A stretch of DNA of 8,070 nt from Deltaproteobacteria bacterium (GTDB taxonomy: Bacteria; Desulfobacterota; Desulfobacteria; Desulfobacterales; C00003060). Below, piece by piece: positions 5,371 through 8,070 of this stretch. The DNA lies in contig JAFDGP010000108.1 of assembly GCA_019309245.1 (NCBI GenBank), forward strand, positions 1 to 8,070. Reading direction: 5' to 3'. A program made the position numbers and the translations under genes. Under the pieces are notes generated by a model, which saw nothing but the letters and a program-made list of their open reading frames with translations, had not been told where the DNA came from and did not search any database. Positions within the stretch are counted from its first letter, which is position 1. Each line of letters begins with the position of its first letter.

Positions 5371-6672
5371 ATGACATTATTAAGCCGCGCGCGCGAGGGC
5401 ACGGTCACTGAGACGATCTCCCGAGTCGCTTTAAAAGAGGGGATAGATCCTCAAATATTAACCCGATCTATTGCCGAAGGTACGGTGGTGATTCCTGCCA
5501 ATTCTAGACACAAACATCTTGATCCAATTGGAATAGGACAAGGGCTCTCCATCAAGGTTAACGCCAATATTGGGACATCACAGGACCGGGTAAACATCAA
5601 TGAAGAAATACTTAAACTCCGTGCGGCTCTTGACGCCAAGACAGATGCTGTGATGGATTTGAGTACAGGGGGGGACATTTCCAGTATCCGTCGGTCTATC
5701 CTGGAAAACACCTCTGTCCCGGTCGGCACCGTCCCCATTTATCAAGCTGCAGTGGAAACCGCAACCAAAAAAGGTGGCATTATTCATCTCACGCCCGATA
5801 TTCTCTTTGAAACCGTTGAAAAACACGCGCTAGACGGCGTAGATTTTATGACCATTCATTGCGGTGTGACGCGAAATACCCTGGAACGTCTGCGACAAGA
5901 GGGCCGAACTACAGATATAGTCAGTCGAGGAGCCGCTTTCCTGGTATCCTGGATGCTCTACCACGATCGAGAAAATCCTTTTTATGAAGATTTTGACCGA
6001 CTTTTATCAATTGCCAGGAAATATGATATCACTTTGAGTCTGGGAGACGGCTTTAGACCCGGTTCCTTGGCCGACGCAACCGACAGAGCCCAAATTCAAG
6101 AACTTGTAATTCTAGGAGAACTCACCCAAAGAGCCTGGAAAGCAGACGTCCAGGTGATGATAGAAGGTCCGGGCCATGTTCCACTAGACCAAATTGAAGC
6201 CAATATATTGCTCCAAAAAAGGCTCTGTCATAACGCCCCTTTTTATGTGTTGGGCCCTTTGGTTACCGACATTGCCGCTGGCTATGATCATATTGCCTGT
6301 GCCATAGGCGGTGCTGTGGCCGGCATGGCCGGTGCGGACTTTTTGTGCTACGTCACTCCGGCGGAACACCTCAGACTGCCTTCAGTTCAAGACGTACGAG
6401 AGGGGGTTATCGCTTCCAGGATAGCTGCTCACGCTGCCGATATTGCAAAAGGAAACAAAGCCGCTTTCTTGTGGGATCTTAAAATGTCGGAAGCGCGAAA
6501 GGCCCTAAATTGGGAAAGACAAATCGAGTTATCCATTGATCCTGAAAAAGCCAGATCGTACCGCCAGAGCAGTATGCCCAATTCACAAGATGTTTGCACC
6601 ATGTGTGGGGATTTGTGTGCTATCAAAATCGTACGTCAATATCTCAAGTCTTCCAATAAATCAACCTGTTAA
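5371..6672 (+). CDS. thiC: ThiC-family radical SAM enzyme (phosphomethylpyrimidine synthase, or BzaF-like hydroxybenzimidazole synthase)
   Basis: A 433-residue member of the ThiC/BzaF family. ThiC rearranges aminoimidazole ribotide to hydroxymethylpyrimidine phosphate for thiamin; the close paralogue BzaF turns the same substrate into 5-hydroxybenzimidazole, a cobamide lower ligand, in anaerobes. Family blocks in order: KVNANIGTS (62-70), MDLSTGG (95-101), GTVPIYQA (119-126), TIHCGV (161-166), SRGAAF (185-190), GDGFRPG (225-231), IEGPGHVPL (264-272, H269 a likely metal ligand) and CYVTPAEH (326-333, H333 likewise). The C-terminal 4Fe-4S motif is C409-TM-C412-GDL-C416, i.e. Cx2Cx3C, one residue tighter than the Cx2Cx4C of long ThiC enzymes such as that of E. 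coli. The length is that of the short anaerobe type. No TPP or cobalamin riboswitch and no other thiamin or cobamide gene is in view, so thiC versus bzaF stays open; the symbol is the conventional choice, not proven. AGAGG lies 5 bases before the start. Confidence 0.92.
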   Translation: MTLLSRAREGTVTETISRVALKEGIDPQILTRSIAEGTVVIPANSRHKHLDPIGIGQGLSIKVNANIGTSQDRVNINEEILKLRAALDAKTDAVMDLSTGGDISSIRRSILENTSVPVGTVPIYQAAVETATKKGGIIHLTPDILFETVEKHALDGVDFMTIHCGVTRNTLERLRQEGRTTDIVSRGAAFLVSWMLYHDRENPFYEDFDRLLSIARKYDITLSLGDGFRPGSLADATDRAQIQELVILGELTQRAWKADVQVMIEGPGHVPLDQIEANILLQKRLCHNAPFYVLGPLVTDIAAGYDHIACAIGGAVAGMAGADFLCYVTPAEHLRLPSVQDVREGVIASRIAAHAADIAKGNKAAFLWDLKMSEARKALNWERQIELSIDPEKARSYRQSSMPNSQDVCTMCGDLCAIKIVRQYLKSSNKSTC

Positions 6673-6693
6673 TATTCATGTTGATATGTTTTT
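6660..6693 (+). terminator. weak possible terminator after the ThiC-family gene
   Basis: ATCAAC (6660-6665) can pair with GTTGAT (6680-6685) around a 14-base loop, followed by a run of five T (6689-6693). The stem is short, A+T-rich and overlaps the stop codon (6670-6672), so it is only a marginal candidate. Confidence 0.3.
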
Positions 6694-6878
6694 AATCATT
6701 GGTCAATTTTTATTTAATCATCATTTTTTTGCTTTTCTTTTTCACTACGTGATTTCTTTTTAAACAGAAATAGATTATATTTTTTTCTTTGTTTTCAAAA
6801 TGTTTTAGATGTTTTAAACAAAATCAACCGGGTTCATTATTATTTTATTTTTAAATTAACTAAATAAAGGGGGCTATT
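6673..6878. other. 206-bp A+T-rich gap upstream of dnaN
   Basis: This stretch is dominated by T- and A-runs and contains no gene. It must hold the dnaN promoter, but the composition yields many weak -10-like words (for example TTATAT at 6775-6780) and no convincing -35, so none is called. A short dyad TCAC-TAC-GTGA sits at 6742-6752. I looked for DnaA boxes (TTATNCACA) because of the dnaN-gyrB context and found none, so an origin is not supported. Confidence 0.5.
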
Positions 6879-7994
6879 ATGCAGTTTAAAATGAACAGGA
6901 AAAAGCTCCTAGACGTACTTAATTTGGTCCAAGCTATAACAGGAAAAAAGACAAATTTCGCCATCACGTCACATGTTCTGTTGCGTGCCAAAAAGAACGT
7001 TCTTGATGTGATTGCTACCGACCTGGACATGACGTTTAAGGGGACTTATGAGGCTGATATCGTAGAGGAAGGATCAAACGCTGTTCCTTCAAGAAAATTT
7101 TTTGAAATCGTAAAGGAGTTTCCAAGTGAAGAAGTGATAGTTGAAGAGTTAAAAAACAAATGGATTTACCTTCACAACAACAATGTTGAATATCATCTTG
7201 TGGGAATGGAACCGGATGAATTTCCACAAATTCCATCTATAGAAGCCGTGAAATGGTGCGACTTAGATGCTCAGATGCTTAAAAATATGATAGAAAAAAC
7301 CATTTATGCCGTTTTCAGCGACCAGGGTAGAGCTCAAATAGCAGGTGTTTTTCTCGAAACGGAAAACGTTGGAGAGAATACTGTTATTAGAATGGTTTCC
7401 ACGGATGGACACAGATTGTCAAAAGTTGACTCTGTCATTGAACAGGGGACAGATTTTTCCTTGGATCATGGGATTATCATACCCAGAACCGCCGTTGTTG
7501 AGATACTCAAACTTTTGGAAGACGGTTCTAGAATTGCGATTGGAGTTCAAGATAAATATTTTATTGCAAAAAAGGATTCCGAGACCCTGATTGTAAGCTT
7601 GATCGATGGAGAATTTCCGGATTACAAGCTCGTTGTTCCTCAAAAGTGCGAAAAAAAAATTATACTTCAAAAAGATTCCTTCCTTATGATGTTGAGGCGT
7701 ATGTCTATTCTTTCGTCTGAGAAATATCGTGGCGTGGTATTCCGCTTTGAAAAAGAGAAGTTAGAAACAATTGCAACCAATCCAGAAATTGGTGAGTCCC
7801 GTGAGATTATTCCCATTACATATGGCGGACCGCTGATAGAATTGGCTTTTAATCCCAAATATTTTCTGGACACCGTTACCAGGATGAAAAGTGATCAGGT
7901 GGTCATTGCAACGCAAGACGAGGCCACTCCCTGTATTGTCAGCGGAGAAGGAGATCCGGGATTCTTGAGTGTGATTATGCCCATGACTATTTGA
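6879..7994 (+). CDS. dnaN: DNA polymerase III beta subunit (sliding clamp)
   Basis: A 371-residue beta clamp, the usual length for the family. Two copies form a ring around DNA that tethers the replicative polymerase and serves as a docking site for mismatch-repair and translesion proteins. The three repeated domains are recognisable: domain 1 with ATDLDMTF (46-53) and SRKFFEIVKEFP (71-82), then DEFPQIP (113-119); domain 2 with the YAVFSDQGRAQIAGVFLE segment (143-160), STDGHRL (174-180) and IPRTAVVEILKLLED (201-215); domain 3 after DGEFPDY (243-249), with FNPKYFLD (324-331) and the characteristic C-terminal MPM (367-369) that lines the partner-binding pocket. The ATG at 6879 follows AAAGGGGG by 5 bases, and MQFKMNRKKLL aligns with the E. 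coli N terminus. The next gene starts 46 bp downstream in the same direction, so they are likely one transcript. dnaA is not upstream as it would be in the classical cluster. Confidence 0.97.
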   Translation: MQFKMNRKKLLDVLNLVQAITGKKTNFAITSHVLLRAKKNVLDVIATDLDMTFKGTYEADIVEEGSNAVPSRKFFEIVKEFPSEEVIVEELKNKWIYLHNNNVEYHLVGMEPDEFPQIPSIEAVKWCDLDAQMLKNMIEKTIYAVFSDQGRAQIAGVFLETENVGENTVIRMVSTDGHRLSKVDSVIEQGTDFSLDHGIIIPRTAVVEILKLLEDGSRIAIGVQDKYFIAKKDSETLIVSLIDGEFPDYKLVVPQKCEKKIILQKDSFLMMLRRMSILSSEKYRGVVFRFEKEKLETIATNPEIGESREIIPITYGGPLIELAFNPKYFLDTVTRMKSDQVVIATQDEATPCIVSGEGDPGFLSVIMPMTI

Positions 7995-8040
7995 TATATT
8001 TTTATTTCGGCTCGTCCGGCTTGGAGTGAAGAAAATATCT

Positions 8041-8070
8041 ATGAAAAGCTACGATGCGGACAAAATTAAG
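8041..8070 (+). CDS. gyrB: DNA gyrase subunit B, first ten codons only (runs off the window)
   Basis: The window ends ten codons into a frame starting MKSYDADKIK. This matches the conserved GyrB N terminus, in which a Y-D-A-x-x-I-x segment precedes the ATP-lid region LEGLEAVRKRPGMYIG. Its position 46 bp after dnaN on the same strand supports gyrB over parE, since dnaN, recF and gyrB are commonly neighbours. A purine-rich GAAGA (8028-8032) lies 8 bases before the ATG. Gyrase B provides the ATPase and part of the DNA gate for negative supercoiling. recF, often between dnaN and gyrB, is absent. The call rests on ten residues plus context. Confidence 0.8.
   Translation, partial: MKSYDADKIK

Noticed and set aside
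6673..6878. A replication origin in the A+T-rich gap before dnaN.
   Set aside because: No TTATNCACA-type DnaA boxes occur in the gap. Near matches elsewhere (5127-5135, in usp) are single and lie within coding sequence.

Overview
The window reads as a piece of a bacterial chromosome from an anaerobic, Desulfobacterota-like (deltaproteobacterial) organism. This is an inference from four things: an FHA-type sigma-54-family regulator, an iron-sulfur flavoprotein of the kind common in strict anaerobes, a short (433-residue) ThiC-family enzyme, and an IS-like repeat end of a style I associate with that group. There is no marker gene that fixes the taxonomy. The left half (to about 4150) is visibly richer in G+C than the right half, where intergenic DNA becomes very A+T-rich.

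Left edge (1-625). There is no convincing gene here. Positions 1-110 hold about five copies of a 23-bp tandem repeat that looks like the end of an IS21-like element continuing out of the window. Next to it lies a good leftward sigma-54 promoter match (174-188), a strong imperfect hairpin (246-327), and two near-identical 17-bp dyads (515-531 and 595-611) exactly 80 bp apart.

Minus-strand genes (626-4029). Reading right to left these are: exonuclease III (3256-4029); a two-domain protein joining an iron-sulfur flavoprotein domain to a low-molecular-weight phosphatase-like domain whose catalytic Cys and Arg are missing (2094-3065); and an FHA-AAA+-Fis regulator whose sigma-54 contact loop reads GAFNNA instead of GAFTGA (626-1987). 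The flavoprotein and regulator genes are 106 bp apart in the same direction and may be co-transcribed.

Right half (4332-8070). A small PilZ protein (probable c-di-GMP receptor, plus strand) converges on a UspA-type stress protein (minus). A ThiC-family radical enzyme (thiamin pyrimidine synthase, or the related hydroxybenzimidazole synthase of cobamide synthesis) is divergent from uspA. It is followed by an A+T-rich gap, the DNA polymerase III sliding clamp gene dnaN, and the first ten codons of a gene that is almost certainly gyrB. dnaN-gyrB without dnaA or recF beside it is a rearranged version of the classical origin cluster.

The best leads are the regulator with an altered sigma-54 loop beside a plausible sigma-54 control region, and the flavoprotein fused to a catalytically dead phosphatase fold. 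I see no CRISPR array, toxin-antitoxin pair, phage gene or clear new defence system.
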